DNA of 64,000 nucleotides from Taxillus chinensis. Taxonomy: Eukaryota; Streptophyta; Magnoliopsida; Santalales; Loranthaceae. Location: NCBI GenBank assembly GCA_023512835.1, contig CM042086.1, positions 4,875,799 to 4,939,798 of the forward strand, given 5' to 3'. Positions 28,111 to 39,764 of the stretch are shown piece after piece; position 1 is the stretch's first letter; each line of letters begins with the position of its first letter. The translations under genes and the position numbers were made by a program. The notes beneath the pieces are model-generated. The model did not search any database, had not been told where the DNA came from, and worked only from the letters and a program-made list of their open reading frames with translations.

Positions 28111-28525
28111 ACCCAAACCATTTTAACAAACGTTCAATAATTTTTTATTTTTTATTAATTTTACACCCACCACTGTTTTGAACCCTCACATGACTTTAGT
28201 TTCATTAGATTTTACTTATCATTTGAACTGGCATCGTGAGGCATATTTTAACAAACGTTAGACAATTTAAATGAAATTTATTATATCTTATTTCAGCTCA
28301 CTTCAACAACAATGCCAGCTGAATCAAAACAACAAAATAATTCTCTAAGCAATATCAATAATGTAAACAATACTTTAGTTAAATATAAAACTTGCAATCA
28401 CAAATAGGTTATAAACTAATTGCGTGAGTTTCGGTTCGAGAACGTCAACCAAACGCAAACACACGTTTATATATGAAATCAAATTCCTAGTTATTTCAGT
28501 ACTGTACAAATGAATGCAGATTGCC

Positions 28526-29437
28526 TCAATCTGTTATGTCAAAACAAAGCTTGGCCTCATCCCAAGGACCATTGATCTCAAATTTGTAACCTTGAAGTCT
28601 GATAAGCCAATAAGGACACACCACATTGACAAATACCAATAAACCCAATAACTGTACAAAAATTAAACCATTCAGCTTATAAACAAAAGTTAAGGTTGCA
28701 GCCATCAATCCCAGTGAGCACATGAGGTGCAGCTTGAAAGAATATTTCTTGATACAATAGGTGACAAGTGGTGCAAATAGGAAGACTTGCAAAGAAAACA
28801 GCATGATAGCAAACACATGCAGCCATGACGGGAGGCGGGAAGCAATGAACACGGATGCTACAATGGAAGCATTTAAAGAAACAAAGCTGGTTAAATTTGG
28901 ATTTTGAAGAGCCCCCGGTGCTCCAACAGCAGCACCAGAGTAGTCATGCAAGAAGAGATGGAGAATGAGCAGCGAAGCAGTTACAGCCCAAATGGAATCT
29001 GAACTTATAGCCCCTGTGAGAGTTTGGTAGATTGGAGCTAAAACGTACAAACCAGTAGTAAAGAAGGAGATATTCAGGAAATAACGGAAGAGAAGATTAA
29101 GAGAAAGCATTTCTTCAGTCAGTAAAAGAACCATGAAACCTGATCCAAGGAGGCTTACATCAAGAACCAAAAGGAAATTTTCATTAATGATTGATCTGAG
29201 AGTGCAAGTCCATACCAAGACAACAAGGGTAACAATGCATATATATTGAGAAATTGAAACCGAGTCAAGCATCACCTTTACCATGTCCCGCTTAACAACA
29301 TTAGCATTCATGACTATATCTTGAAGAAAGGTCTCATCAGTGTGGTTGTCATCAAAGCCAGGCTGCATCCCTCCATATGCCACTTTTCTCCATCTATGTT
29401 GGATCCGACTAGGATGTTCACTACTGCCAATTTCCAT
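28526..29437 (-). CDS. PIGC: PIG-C / GPI2, subunit of GPI-N-acetylglucosaminyltransferase
   Basis: An intact intronless frame of 303 residues. The family member is a multi-pass ER membrane subunit of the complex that transfers GlcNAc from UDP-GlcNAc to phosphatidylinositol, the first step of GPI-anchor synthesis. Visible landmarks: an N-terminal hydrophilic part with [20 protein letters not shown] (residues 16-35), then a run of about eight hydrophobic segments from residue 65 on, including the family-typical LFLHDYSGA (about 160-170), and a short hydrophilic tail ending KLCFDITD. Length matches plant PIG-C proteins. The ATG at 29435-29437 gives the conserved N terminus. Upstream, 29438 to about 32150 probably holds an intron-containing leader. 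No disruption is seen. Confidence 0.93.
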   Translation of the reverse strand: MEIGSSEHPSRIQHRWRKVAYGGMQPGFDDNHTDETFLQDIVMNANVVKRDMVKVMLDSVSISQYICIVTLVVLVWTCTLRSIINENFLLVLDVSLLGSGFMVLLLTEEMLSLNLLFRYFLNISFFTTGLYVLAPIYQTLTGAISSDSIWAVTASLLILHLFLHDYSGAAVGAPGALQNPNLTSFVSLNASIVASVFIASRLPSWLHVFAIMLFSLQVFLFAPLVTYCIKKYSFKLHLMCSLGLMAATLTFVYKLNGLIFVQLLGLLVFVNVVCPYWLIRLQGYKFEINGPWDEAKLCFDITD

Positions 29438-30028
29438 TACTAATCAACCTTTTAAAATGAAATAAAGGTCCCAGTGCACAGCAACTAGCAGAAGTGAAAT
29501 CCAATTTTCAATTTCTATAATCTCACTCCCACTGTGAACCAATTAAATGAATTGATGCCTCAAATCCTTGCATTCACTTTGACATTTAAAAACCTATCAA
29601 CATTAATAAAGCAAAAAATAAACAAATAAAAAAAATTATAGCTCATATTCATGCAACAAAAAGCTACTCCGAAATTCACTAAAATACATATACATACATA
29701 GAGAGAGAGAGAGAGAGAGAAGGGAAAAGCAGGATCAAAGAAAACCAGGGAACATCAAAATTTCTGTGTTTAAAAAGCGAAATATGTAATATTTATTCAA
29801 GAAAGGAAAAAATATAAATTATAAAAGCTCTATCTATAAAACCCCAAACAAAAAAAAAATAGGGTACATATTCATGCAACAAAAATGTTACTCCAAAATT
29901 CACCAAAATGCATATACAAAGAGAGAGACTAGTAGAAGCAAGATCAAAGGGAAACAGGGGGCTTCAAAATTTTTGTGTTTAAACAGCAAAAGCATGTAAT
30001 ACTTCTCCAAGAAGGAAAAGAATATAAG

Positions 30029-30827
30029 GTAGTATTTATTTGCACGATTGCACTATGGGCTGAATAATTCTGAATGCTGAAAAAATCTGATTGCTAAATA
30101 AAATTTGTTGATTTCTGAATCCTGAGTAATTATGATATTTGATTCAAATTTTTGATTGAGTATGTTTTTTTTCTTTTTTTACCCCTATATGTAAAAACCA
30201 CAAAATTTTAAATTAACCATAACTAGATTTATAAAAATACATGAAAACAAATATAGCTTTACTTTTACAGTAACTACAAAATCAAATAATATAATTTTAA
30301 ATCTTAAGTTCAAATAAACTAAATAAATTTAACATAAATATTAAACACAATAATGTAATTTACTTCTTTTTTAAATTTCCAGTGCAAGAAGATCAGAGAA
30401 TTATCACTAGGGATGGGACCTCCTGGCAGGAGAAGTACTGCTCCTCTATTTTGTTGTTCATGTGCACCAACAGTGGAGCTGTGGTTGTTGGTGATCTGGC
30501 GAGGGATGGGTCCATCATTGCAGTGATCTACTCCATGTTGATGGAAAGTAGTGGTAGAGGAGATGGTGCTTCAAGCAAGAAAAACTATGGTGGCTCGTTC
30601 AACTGTGCAAAAGATGTGAACGCAGAGGAGAGAGTAGTAAGGGTATTTGTGTCTTTGAATGTATGAAAGTATGGGCTGACCGAATCAGCCATTTATTTTT
30701 TCCTGATTCAATCAGCATTTTTTTGACATTATTCAGCAGACACAGATTCTCTATCAAACATGCTGAATGATTATATTTCTGACCCAATCAGCTTTCAGAC
30801 ATTTTCAGCCCCAAACAAACACTATCT
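30029..30827. mobile_element. Non-autonomous DNA transposon, about 0.8 kb (hAT-like)
   Basis: The left end GTAGTATTTATTTG, followed after a short insert by GGGCTGAAT, matches the reverse complement of the right end, GATAGTGTTTGTTTGGGGCT. Subterminal CTGAATGCTGAA-type words face each other at both ends. The element splits one of the direct repeats of this region, and a neighbouring repeat shows the uninterrupted sequence, which supports insertion. Flanks AATATAAG and TAAATGAG could be a worn 8-bp target duplication (five of eight positions). No transposase is encoded. Confidence 0.65.
30380..30666 (+). other. GC-richer open segment inside the transposon
   Basis: About 285 bases, open in one frame (no ATG at its start; it begins GTG after a TTTCCAG step), stand out from the AT-rich element ends. 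The translation contains VVVGDLARDGSIIAV and glycine/serine-rich residues. I do not recognise it. It may be a captured host-gene fragment. Confidence 0.3.
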
Positions 30828-32199
30828 AAATGAGGAAAGCACTATATATAAAACAAAAAACAAACAATTAGGATTTATAGTCATGCAACAAGTCAAAAAT
30901 GAGAACCAGCTTAAAGTTAGGATAAGATAAGAACTAGATATTAATGTTGTGCTAACATGAATACATGGATAGATGGCATGGAAATTGTTTGTCTCCAAAA
31001 TTTAGTAAAATGCATATACAGAGTGAGAGCGAAACTGGGAAAAGCGGGATCAAAGAAAAACAGGGAGCTTCAACATTTCCGTTTTTAAAATGCAAAAGCA
31101 AGTAACAAAAAGCCCTATCAATAAAACAGTTAAAATTTACAGAAGACTAAGGAAAAGAAATGCACTTTTTAAGTCCAAAGGGGGGCATTCGAGAAAATGC
31201 TTTGCCTGGGCTCACTCTTCTTTACTATTCAAATAGTTCACTAGCTTTAAACACTGACAAGGAAACACATAGCCATGCTACGATAAGATACTTATGGGAA
31301 GAGGATTTCTAATCAAAAACTATGTTATCATAGTATTCTCATAAATCGCACTGGATTGTTTACAGGTAAACAAGAGGTTTCCCTAGAGAACCACACAACC
31401 ACAATAGACTGGAATATGAAGCCAGGGGATAAGCCGGTATGCTAACAATTGTATTGAAATAGTTCGCCAGTTTTAAACACCGACAATGAAACACATAGTA
31501 ATGCAGCAATAAGAAATTGATTGAAAGAGGATTGTAATAAACAAACAAACTTCTCAAAGTATATATGAAGCTTCAAAATATTCACAAACCAGAGCCAAAG
31601 ATGAAGTAAAATGCAAGAAAAAAAAAAAAGATCCTACAAAGTTCTATAGCTGGGCGCTTGCACCCAAATGCCAATATCAGCTCAAAGACGGAAAACAAAA
31701 GGACGGAATAACAATAAAGAAACTAAGTGACAGAAATCACATTCAAATTCAAAAAACACGCAACCAATATGAAATTTCACATGCCCAATAATTTTACATG
31801 AAGAAATTCAAGAACTCAAAAACCATCAACACAAACAAATTGTATAAAAAAGGGAGAAATGAGATCCAATTAATTTCAAATAATCTGAAGAAGCAAACAT
31901 GGGGGAGAGATTACATGTTTGGGGAAGGATTGAATGCGAGCCCGAACGTGGTAGTATCTGTAATTCAAGATACTAAGCAGCAATACGAGCCCTAATCAAA
32001 CAATCTGTAGGGACGAGTGCATATATCGGAGAAGAAAGATGGAGAACGAAAGAGGGTTATGTAGGCGGAAATAAGGCGTCGTACGGTGGTGGTTGGCAAC
32101 GAGATTGGGAAGACGCGACTGCGAACAGGAAGAGGGATTTGGGGGCGTTCGTTCGTTCGTTCGTGCCTTCGTGTGTGTGGGGGAAGATGAGGACACATC

Positions 32200-35100
32200 G
32201 GTCACAGTTGTTATGGGGGGGGCATGCTCGGTATTGTATGTCGTTTACTCAAACCAACGTCGTTTTGAGTGAACCATATTTTATTTTTGTGTGTTCAAGT
32301 ATAGACTTTACAATTACAAAACTCGTCTCATAATTTAGAAAATAAATAATTATTATAATAAATTATAAACTAATCAAATAACACAAATTCAGATAATTAA
32401 ATCTATTATTTAAATATATTCTAAGATTTTCTTCTGGTGAACTCCTCAATTTACTATATATAGCGAAGTTTTATCATTTTCTAAATTAGTTTTATTAATA
32501 TTTAAATATAATAAAATATTAATTATTTAAGAAGTGATTATACTAAAAAATAATTACTTAAATTAAATTTTTTAAAAATAAAACATTATATAATTAGCTA
32601 AACTAGGTACTGGAGTAAGTCATTAAAAATAATTAATTAATATAGCTTTTTACCTAAAGTAGAAATTAAATTTCAGAAAAGATAAAGATGATCTTAGATA
32701 GTTAGCGAAATAATAATCCGATTTCCCTCTAAATACATGATAATGTATGTTAGAATATATTTAAATAATGCATTTATGAGCTAATGATATTTAATCTATT
32801 TATGATTTAATTTAATAGGTCTTTAATTAGCTAATTATGGGGGCACATTTGTGGTTTGCTTGGTAGGATTAACAGTTTGATTAAGATTTTAAGTCTGACA
32901 CCTATAAACGAAGGATAGATCTCCACAGAAAGACAACTAGCTAGTGTGGTAGTGTTCAACCCTAGAAGATCTAGTATGACTAATTGTCCAAAATCAAATA
33001 TATTTTTTATTGCATTGATGATTATGAATTATATACGTGTTAGTAAATCAGTAAATCATTTTACTAATTATTTCCTAAAAATTGACAAGTCTTAGTAATA
33101 AAATTAAATTAATTTTAACATATACTCTCAGGACTTATCATGTTTTTATTTTGGCTAAGGAATAGTGATTATGTATTTATCGTGTATTGATTTCTCGATT
33201 TTTGTGTAAAGTGTGCCTTGCAAAATTCAACATATTGAGCAACGTATTTGCTCATGTATTGTGCATGCATCCAGCTCATGCATAATTTGCTCATGTATTT
33301 AACTTGTTGCACCAATTTTATTAAGGTATTAATTTTGTAATTAGTTTAATATTTAATTATAAACTTTACGGTATTAATTTTATTCACAATGATAAATGAA
33401 TAAACCTTTGGAGAATATTGCATCCAGCTCCGTCTCTAGATGCAATATTTTGGTTAATATTGATGTATTTTTGGGAGCTTTTTTAAAGATTATGTATATG
33501 TGTGCGTGTGTGTGTATCATTTTGTTAGATGAAATATATTATTTTAAAGTTATTTATGACCAGAGTTGGATAATTGCAAGATAATATAATTTTTGTACGG
33601 CTCACATATGAAAGTAATTAATCATATATTTCTTGTCTTTCTGCCAAGAGGTGTGTGCAACTCTTTAGGTGGGCTTGTTTATCTCACCTATTATAACTTG
33701 CATTATGCTAACTGTTTGGTTGATTATGTGATTATTTTTTATAGTATCTTTCCCTCTATAAGTTCAAACTATAACAAGTGGAGAACCAATCTAAAGCTTA
33801 TACAAGGCATTTTACCATGGACCACTAAGGTTACTGATATCTTACACCAAAGTTAATTTATGAGGACTTCTAAAGAAATAGCAATGAAATGGCTGTTTAT
33901 AAATATGTTGATTCATGACTTTTAAATTAATTCTTAGAGCATTAGTAACAGATTTTCTACATTAGTCTGTTTCCTTAAATTTAGACAGAAAAAGTTAGTC
34001 ATAAAATTATCCTCACAGTAGAAGTCCTATATTTAACTTTTTCTATAGAGTTTGTATAGTATTTCTCAACCTATTGGAAAGTACTATTCACTCCCTATAA
34101 TTATTAAATTATACATAAAAAAATTCTCTTCCCTGTTTCTTTCATATTTCCCATAATTTTTATTTTCTTCTATATTAAATTATAAAAAAATATTATTAAA
34201 TAAAAAAATATAATAAAAAATATTGTTTTAATTATATAGAGAGTCAGAGTAATTAAGGGAATCCATTGTGATGTATATTTGTATAAAAAAATAAATAGTA
34301 ATTTAAATTTGTAAAATTAGAAAAAATAATAGGAATAAAGCTATAAGTACCCTTACCCATATTAGTGGTCTCTATTTAAATATTTTGTGTAGAAATTGTT
34401 ATTTTGTTACATTTGTTTATCTGCTTCTCATTAAGGACAAATAATCTCTTGATAAGTTGAAGATTTTCAAAACTAAAGTTGAGAAAAATTAGAAAGGTCT
34501 TTATATCAAAAAGATAAAGCTTAAGTATTATACAACTCATGAGCTTATAAAACTTTGTATCGGACGACTTAAAGCAACAAATAACTTTTATCAAAAGCGT
34601 AGGGGTCTATACAAAAATAACAAAGTTTAGCAATCAAACACCTAGCTATAATACTTCAAAGCTATAGCTTTTGTCCTAGAGAACTTATGAACTAGACCAA
34701 GTTCAACATTTGCTATCAATAAATAAATATATATATATATATATATCATAATCTTAAGGATATTTTAAAGAGAAAAGTAACATCATAATATGACACATCA
34801 ACCTCTATAATTACCACATAATATGTATTTATAAGCTAACTATAGAAGGTAGAAAAGGAGGCAATTACAAGTACTCATATGGAAATATGTAGAAAATGAC
34901 AATGAAAACATGTAATCTTGTTTTAAAATGCCTGCCTCGAAGAGAGTATCATCGTATAAGAAATTAATACAAAGATTTCGAATTGTCTAAGAAAAGAAAA
35001 GAGTCATTTGACAATTATTGCATAACATATTATTGGCCCCTATTTTGTCTGGGTTGAACATAAACGTTCATTTTCCACTTTAAACTTTTTTTATTTGTTA

Positions 35101-35558
35101 ATTACTTTGTATAGCTACATAAGAGACGTGACCGTCGATTCTAAGAGTGTGTTTCGATGACTTCTTCAAAAAGATTTTCAACGCTAAAGAGTTAGTCTGA
35201 GGTGATAAAAAATAGAATTTGAAGATCGACACATTTGACCACGCTCAAATCCGAGATCAAACGAAAAAGTTATAGTCAAAAATGTGCTTTGACCGCTAAC
35301 GATGATAAACTAGCGGTTAATATTGAAAAACAACACTCATTATTAGGTCATGAATCTCATGCTCTTACTCCTCTCATCATTTTAAGAATTTTGATATATA
35401 TATATATATTGCATATATTCGCTCACAGATCTTATTTTTAGAAAATAAAATAAAATAGAAATTTTTTTTGGTAACAAAGAGGTTTAGGGACGTACAGTAC
35501 AGTCCTAACATAAAAATAAACTTATTTTTAAGAAAAAGAAGGATATGTGGTCGCTCGT
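32200..35558. other. Intergenic, very AT-rich
   Basis: No gene is supported. The segment contains a TA tract at 34727-34746 and long A/T-only stretches. At 33936-34371 a segment beginning GAGCATTAGTAACAG has the look of a small non-autonomous transposon, but its other end could not be matched confidently. Confidence 0.5.
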
Positions 35559-35965
35559 TGTAATGCCCTGAGTTCAAAAATAATTCTTTCACATTTTATT
35601 AGAAATCAAGTTATTTTAGCGATCCCAAAAATCCAAAACATCAGTCAAATTTTATAAAATTGAGCAATAAAAAATTATTTTTTTCATTTTTTTTAAAAAT
35701 TTTTTCGCCTTGGCAACGTGTCCATTCTGTTGGTTGATATTAATAAAACAAAAATAAAAATAACAAAAAACAAAACAAAACAAAAAAACAACAACAACCA
35801 CTCATTTTCCGTAGACGTCGTCTTTTCTCTCTTATCTTTATCACCTAATCCCTTCGTCGTCTTCTCACGCCTCTCTCTTCTCCGTTGACGTCGTCCACCG
35901 AACCACGCCGCGACGCCCGGCGCTCCAGCTCAGATCTCTCCAGCACAACCAGCCCTTATGGCCTT

Positions 35966-35999
<34 letters not shown>

Positions 36000-36150
36000 C
36001 CTCCCACAGACCAAGTCCACACCACACCCTCTCTCTCGGCCGAACCAAGCCCATGGCTCACGCCCCGCGCCAGAACCCATCCTCCTTGAGCCCATGGCCG
36101 AACTCCCATCGAGCCGTGTTCTGCCATAGCCGAACCCTCCATCCACAGCC

Positions 36151-36157
36151 TATAAAA
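36151..36157 (+). promoter_or_regulatory. Candidate TATA box of LTR unit 1
   Basis: TATAAAA lies about 590 bp into the LTR, downstream of a GC-rich and (CT)n-rich block. This is a plausible U3 promoter position. There is no transcript evidence. Confidence 0.35.
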
Positions 36158-38339
36158 ACCAAGCTACATCACCAATCCCAGGAGGCTCTTACAATTCACA
36201 AAAAAAGAAAAAAGACCTAGCCACAATCGCTTAGTTCCTCTCCTCCCTCCCTCAATCCCTAAAGAGTTCCCCCCGATGGCCGGAATCGCTGCACCGGCCA
36301 CTGTCATCTCCATGCTCTCACCGTCACAAGACCAAAGCCTATAATCGAATCCCATCACCTCTTCCTTCTCGCAAAGTACAGCTTCCATCCTTCCCATCCC
36401 ATTCATCAGATTTTACCTCTCACGGCCTGTCCCCTTTTGTCCAAATTAATTCCAGATATGTTCCTTAAATCCTCTTACATTTTACGTTTGGAGTCTGTTG
36501 CTGTGCCTAACGTATAGCCTGTTGCTGGAATCGGTCGTCGCCTTGTCCTCGTCCGCTGCCTAAGGCATCCAAGAAGCTTATGTGGCTCGTGACTTTCGTC
36601 AGCTGAAAACTATGGCCGACTGGTGATTCAAGGAGGACGGAGGAAGACATCCTAGTTCGTGCATCCAAAGTAAGAAACCGTCTTTGAGAGAGTTCTTTTT
36701 TGGGTTCGTGTGTTGAGCCGTATTTGAGTTGTTTTGGTCTGTGTCGTTAACTGCTCTTTGCTTGCTTTGTTTGATCTTCGTTGTTTGATATTGTCTCTAC
36801 ACTTGCCATTTCTGATTCTCTTATGTTCATGCTGGTTTGGGTATTACCGTCGCTTGTGAATGTCACTCATCACATATCTTAAATTTTATTTATGTTTGTT
36901 TTTCTTAAAACTTCTTTTTTAAAACACACAAAAAATCAAAAATCTTTTTTCAGAAAATCAAAAAGAAAAGCTTCCTTGGCTTTTGAAACTAAAAATTCAG
37001 TTTTTTCAAAAAGAAAAAGTTCAATCAAAAACATTTTCTCATTAAATCTAAAAGAATAATAAAAGCATTTTGCTGTTAGTGGGAATTCTTTTTCCTCTTT
37101 TTGAAAATTTTGTAGAATTCTTTAGATAAATATTTGAGTGTTCTACAAATTTTTAAATTAGAATTTAAATGTCTTTTAGGATTTTCTTGAACACTTCAAA
37201 CTTGGAAAAATTAAATTTAATTTCAAACTTTGTAAAGATCTGTATATGTGTTAGCATAACTTATAATCTATATTTGATGTTAAAAAAGTTATTTTGAGAA
37301 TGTGGCTATTAATACGATCATTTTGATAATATTTGGGCCTAATTTGAGGTCCAAAAGTCTCCAGGGGTTATTTAATAAATTTTGAGAGTTAAATTGAGAG
37401 TTAATAAGTGAAAATTTGAATTTTGAAGGGCTTTTTGGAAATTATTAACGAATAAGACGAATTTTAATTAGAAATAGGGTTTTGAGGTTTTATTATTTAT
37501 TATAACTTTGTTTTGAGAAACCCTGGCCGTCAGAGGAGAGTTCTTAGTGTTCTTCGCGTTCTTCATCGTTCTTCGCCGATTCTAGACCGTTATTGCGAGT
37601 TTAATCCCTTCGGAAGGCAAGAGGGAGGTGACTCTAGATCCTTTGTTGTTGTATTGCATGAACGCGCAATGTTAGAGGCATATACATATATCAATTATAA
37701 ATATATACATATATATATATATATATATACATGTTTGTCGCGCGATGGGGTTGGTCTTTTTTTTCTTTTTCCCGGTCGGTTCTATTTTCTCCTAGGCGTG
37801 CTTTTGTTTCCCATCGGGGTCTTCTGACTATTCTTACAGCAAACACAAGAAGGAGGTGGTTCAGTCGGCGTACAGTTTTAATGTTTATGTTAGTTTTAAT
37901 TACTAATACAAAGCCCTGCAGGTTCGGTCTCTGTGTAGTTAGTTCAGCCCGCCACTTTCCAACCTCATTATCATTATCTCTGTCAACATCTAATTTCTTT
38001 TATTATTATGAGAAAACGTTACCCCTTTTACCAATATTCGATCAACCTTGGTATCCAAGCCAGCTGGCCTGGTTTTGGAAAACGTTACCCAGCCTTACCT
38101 TTATTCTGTGCACACTAGTTTGTCGCGTCTTCGTACAAGTGGGAGGGGAGGCAGCTACTGTGCCGCCCCCATGCAACAGTTGCCATCCCTAACGGGCTGG
38201 CAGGGTATGGACGGGCCGATCCTTTTTGGACCGGTCTGTTTCCTATTCCTCCTAGCACTTTAAGGGCTAAACTGTCTTGATTTGGGTTTGGTATTGTAGT
38301 GTAAAGAATATAAAAATAGTATTTGAGCTTAATATTAAA

Positions 38340-38900
38340 GATTAATAATATACGATATTATTTGTAGCTTGGTATCATCTATTAGATATTTAGAAAATTA
38401 ATTATAGCTATTAAATTGACATGTAAATTATTGATTATAGAATGATATTATTAATTTGACGTGTAAAACATTATTTGTAGCTTGATACTACTAAATTGTC
38501 CTTAAGATTAATATTGTGGCTTAATAATAATTGTTTGATGAATAAATAAACATATATATTTGTATATACATGAAATGTGGTATGATAGTGTTGGTTTAGT
38601 GATTTAGATGCTTGTAAGGTCGCTTATATCTTGAGTTTTAACTTGAAAATCCTGTTTATTAATTATGTGTGTGAATTACGTGATAAAATTGATGTTTATT
38701 AATTATGTAAATGTAGATTAGTTAAAAAGCATACTTATCTACAAGTACTGTTGGGCTTAATAATGTAGTGTAATTAAAATGAATATTGTTGGGCATGATA
38801 TTATTAATCTATTATTAAAAATATTACTTGTGGCTTGACATTATCAATTTGATAATATGTATATAACATTTGTGGTACGTCATTACTAGTTGGATGATTT
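38340..38900. repeat. Degenerate repeats inside LTR unit 1
   Basis: Variants of ATTTGTAGCTTGRTAYYAYT recur at about 38355, 38468, 38827 and 38869, with shorter relatives (TGTGGCTTAATAAT, TTGGGCTTAATAAT) between them. Spacing is irregular (about 113 bp for the first pair). They are probably old tandem duplications within the LTR. Confidence 0.5.
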
Positions 38901-39752
38901 CAATGTTTTGTTAAGTTGTATCGAATACTAGTAAGTTGGAATATTCTGTTTATTGATCGTATGTGTGAAATTGGTGGTGGAGCTGGTTGGGTTAATTATG
39001 GGTCCCATATAGGGCTGGCAAGAGGCCACGGGTCCCCTATGTGGCTGGTTAACCCAGGTCCCATATGTGGCTGGTTGTCATTAGGGACACCACAGGTCCC
39101 ACATATGGCTATCTGGTAGTGATTGGGATTCTTAGAGTTGGTAGCGGGGATCTTATGAATGGTTGGATTGCCGGTGTAAACCTTTGATGGATGAAATGTA
39201 ATGGGTGTGATGTTATATTTGTGATTGAATGTGAGCTTATTGTAATAAAATAGGACATTGCACTGGCACAAGCATACACTGATCATGTAGATTTAGGATT
39301 TCATGTTATAGGATGGTGAGGAGATGGAGATCACCTACTGGGCACTTGTGCTCACCCCTACTTTGTTGACATGTTTCAGGTATCGACTCATTCGCTAGAG
39401 GCTGGTCCAAAGCTAATTTTTTTTGTTTGTTTTAAATTTTGTAATAACTTGGTTTATGGATTTTGTAAAACATGATTGATTTTATTATTTGAATATCCGG
39501 ACGAGAGTCCGTGGAAGTTGTATTGGAATTATAGCACGACTCTGTTATTAATAAATTATTTTCCTTAACTTCATAGGATGTGAGAATGTACAGGAATACC
39601 CTTGATGTATGAATGTACAGGTTTATCTCGGGCAGCACCCGATGTGTAGTCCATATCGGTGCTAGTTACCAACCCCTTGACCCTTCGGGTGTGGGCATGA
39701 GGAAGTCACACTCTTAGTTCTGGTCCTTCCGGGATTTGTGGGTGTGACAAGT

Positions 39753-39764
39753 TAGTATCAGAGC
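39753..39764 (+). other. Primer-binding site of the long-LTR element
   Basis: TAGTATCAGAGC begins three bases after the LTR terminus GTGACA at 39749 and matches the plant tRNA-iMet primer site with one change. It defines the direction of the element (plus) and fixes the LTR boundary. Confidence 0.75.

Larger units (their letters stand above)
29650..31125. repeat. Three diverged direct repeats in the PIG-C leader
   Basis: A block containing TCATGCAACA, then AAAATGCATATACA-like sequence, a GAGAGA tract, AGCAGGATCAAAG and GTGTTTAAA occurs at about 29650-29865, 29866-30028 (continuing at 30828-30858) and 30878-31125. The second copy is interrupted by a DNA transposon; the third has about 100 extra bases. 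A separate diverged pair lies at 31228-31320 and 31457-31545 (shared words TAAACAC and GAAACACATAG). Confidence 0.75.
29438..32150 (-). other. Probable 5' leader/intron region of the PIG-C gene
   Basis: Non-coding on the minus-strand upstream side of PIG-C. A GC-richer, pyrimidine-rich block at about 31990-32170 (minus strand) looks like a plant 5' UTR and promoter-proximal region and contains a (CGTT)n-type tract near 32146-32163. If transcription starts there, most of 29.5-31.9 kb is an intron in the 5' UTR. This is inference from composition; no splice site is certain. Confidence 0.35.
35559..39749 (+). repeat. Long terminal repeat, unit 1 (about 4.2 kb)
   Basis: It begins TGTAATGCCCTG and ends GGTGTGACA, directly followed by a tRNA-iMet-type primer-binding site, so the right edge is firm. 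TATAAAAACC at 36151 follows a GC/CT-rich block with a (CT)n tract near 35969-35996 and may be the LTR promoter. The interior holds degenerate repeats (38340-38900), a (TA)n tract near 37708-37728 and short GGTCCCATATGTGGCTGG repeats (39001-39115). There is no coding capacity. A long LTR with non-coding DNA suggests a Ty3/gypsy-related or large non-autonomous (LARD-like) element; the left edge is inferred from the TGTAATGCCC start. Confidence 0.6.

Noticed and set aside
33936..34371. Possible MITE beginning GAGCATTAGTAACAG
   Set aside because: The opposite terminus could not be matched well enough and no target-site duplication was seen; mentioned only as part of the intergenic description.
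35885..36220. Serine/arginine-rich open frames on both strands around a (CT)n tract
   Set aside because: They lie in a GC-rich, low-complexity part of a non-coding LTR; no domain or conservation is visible.
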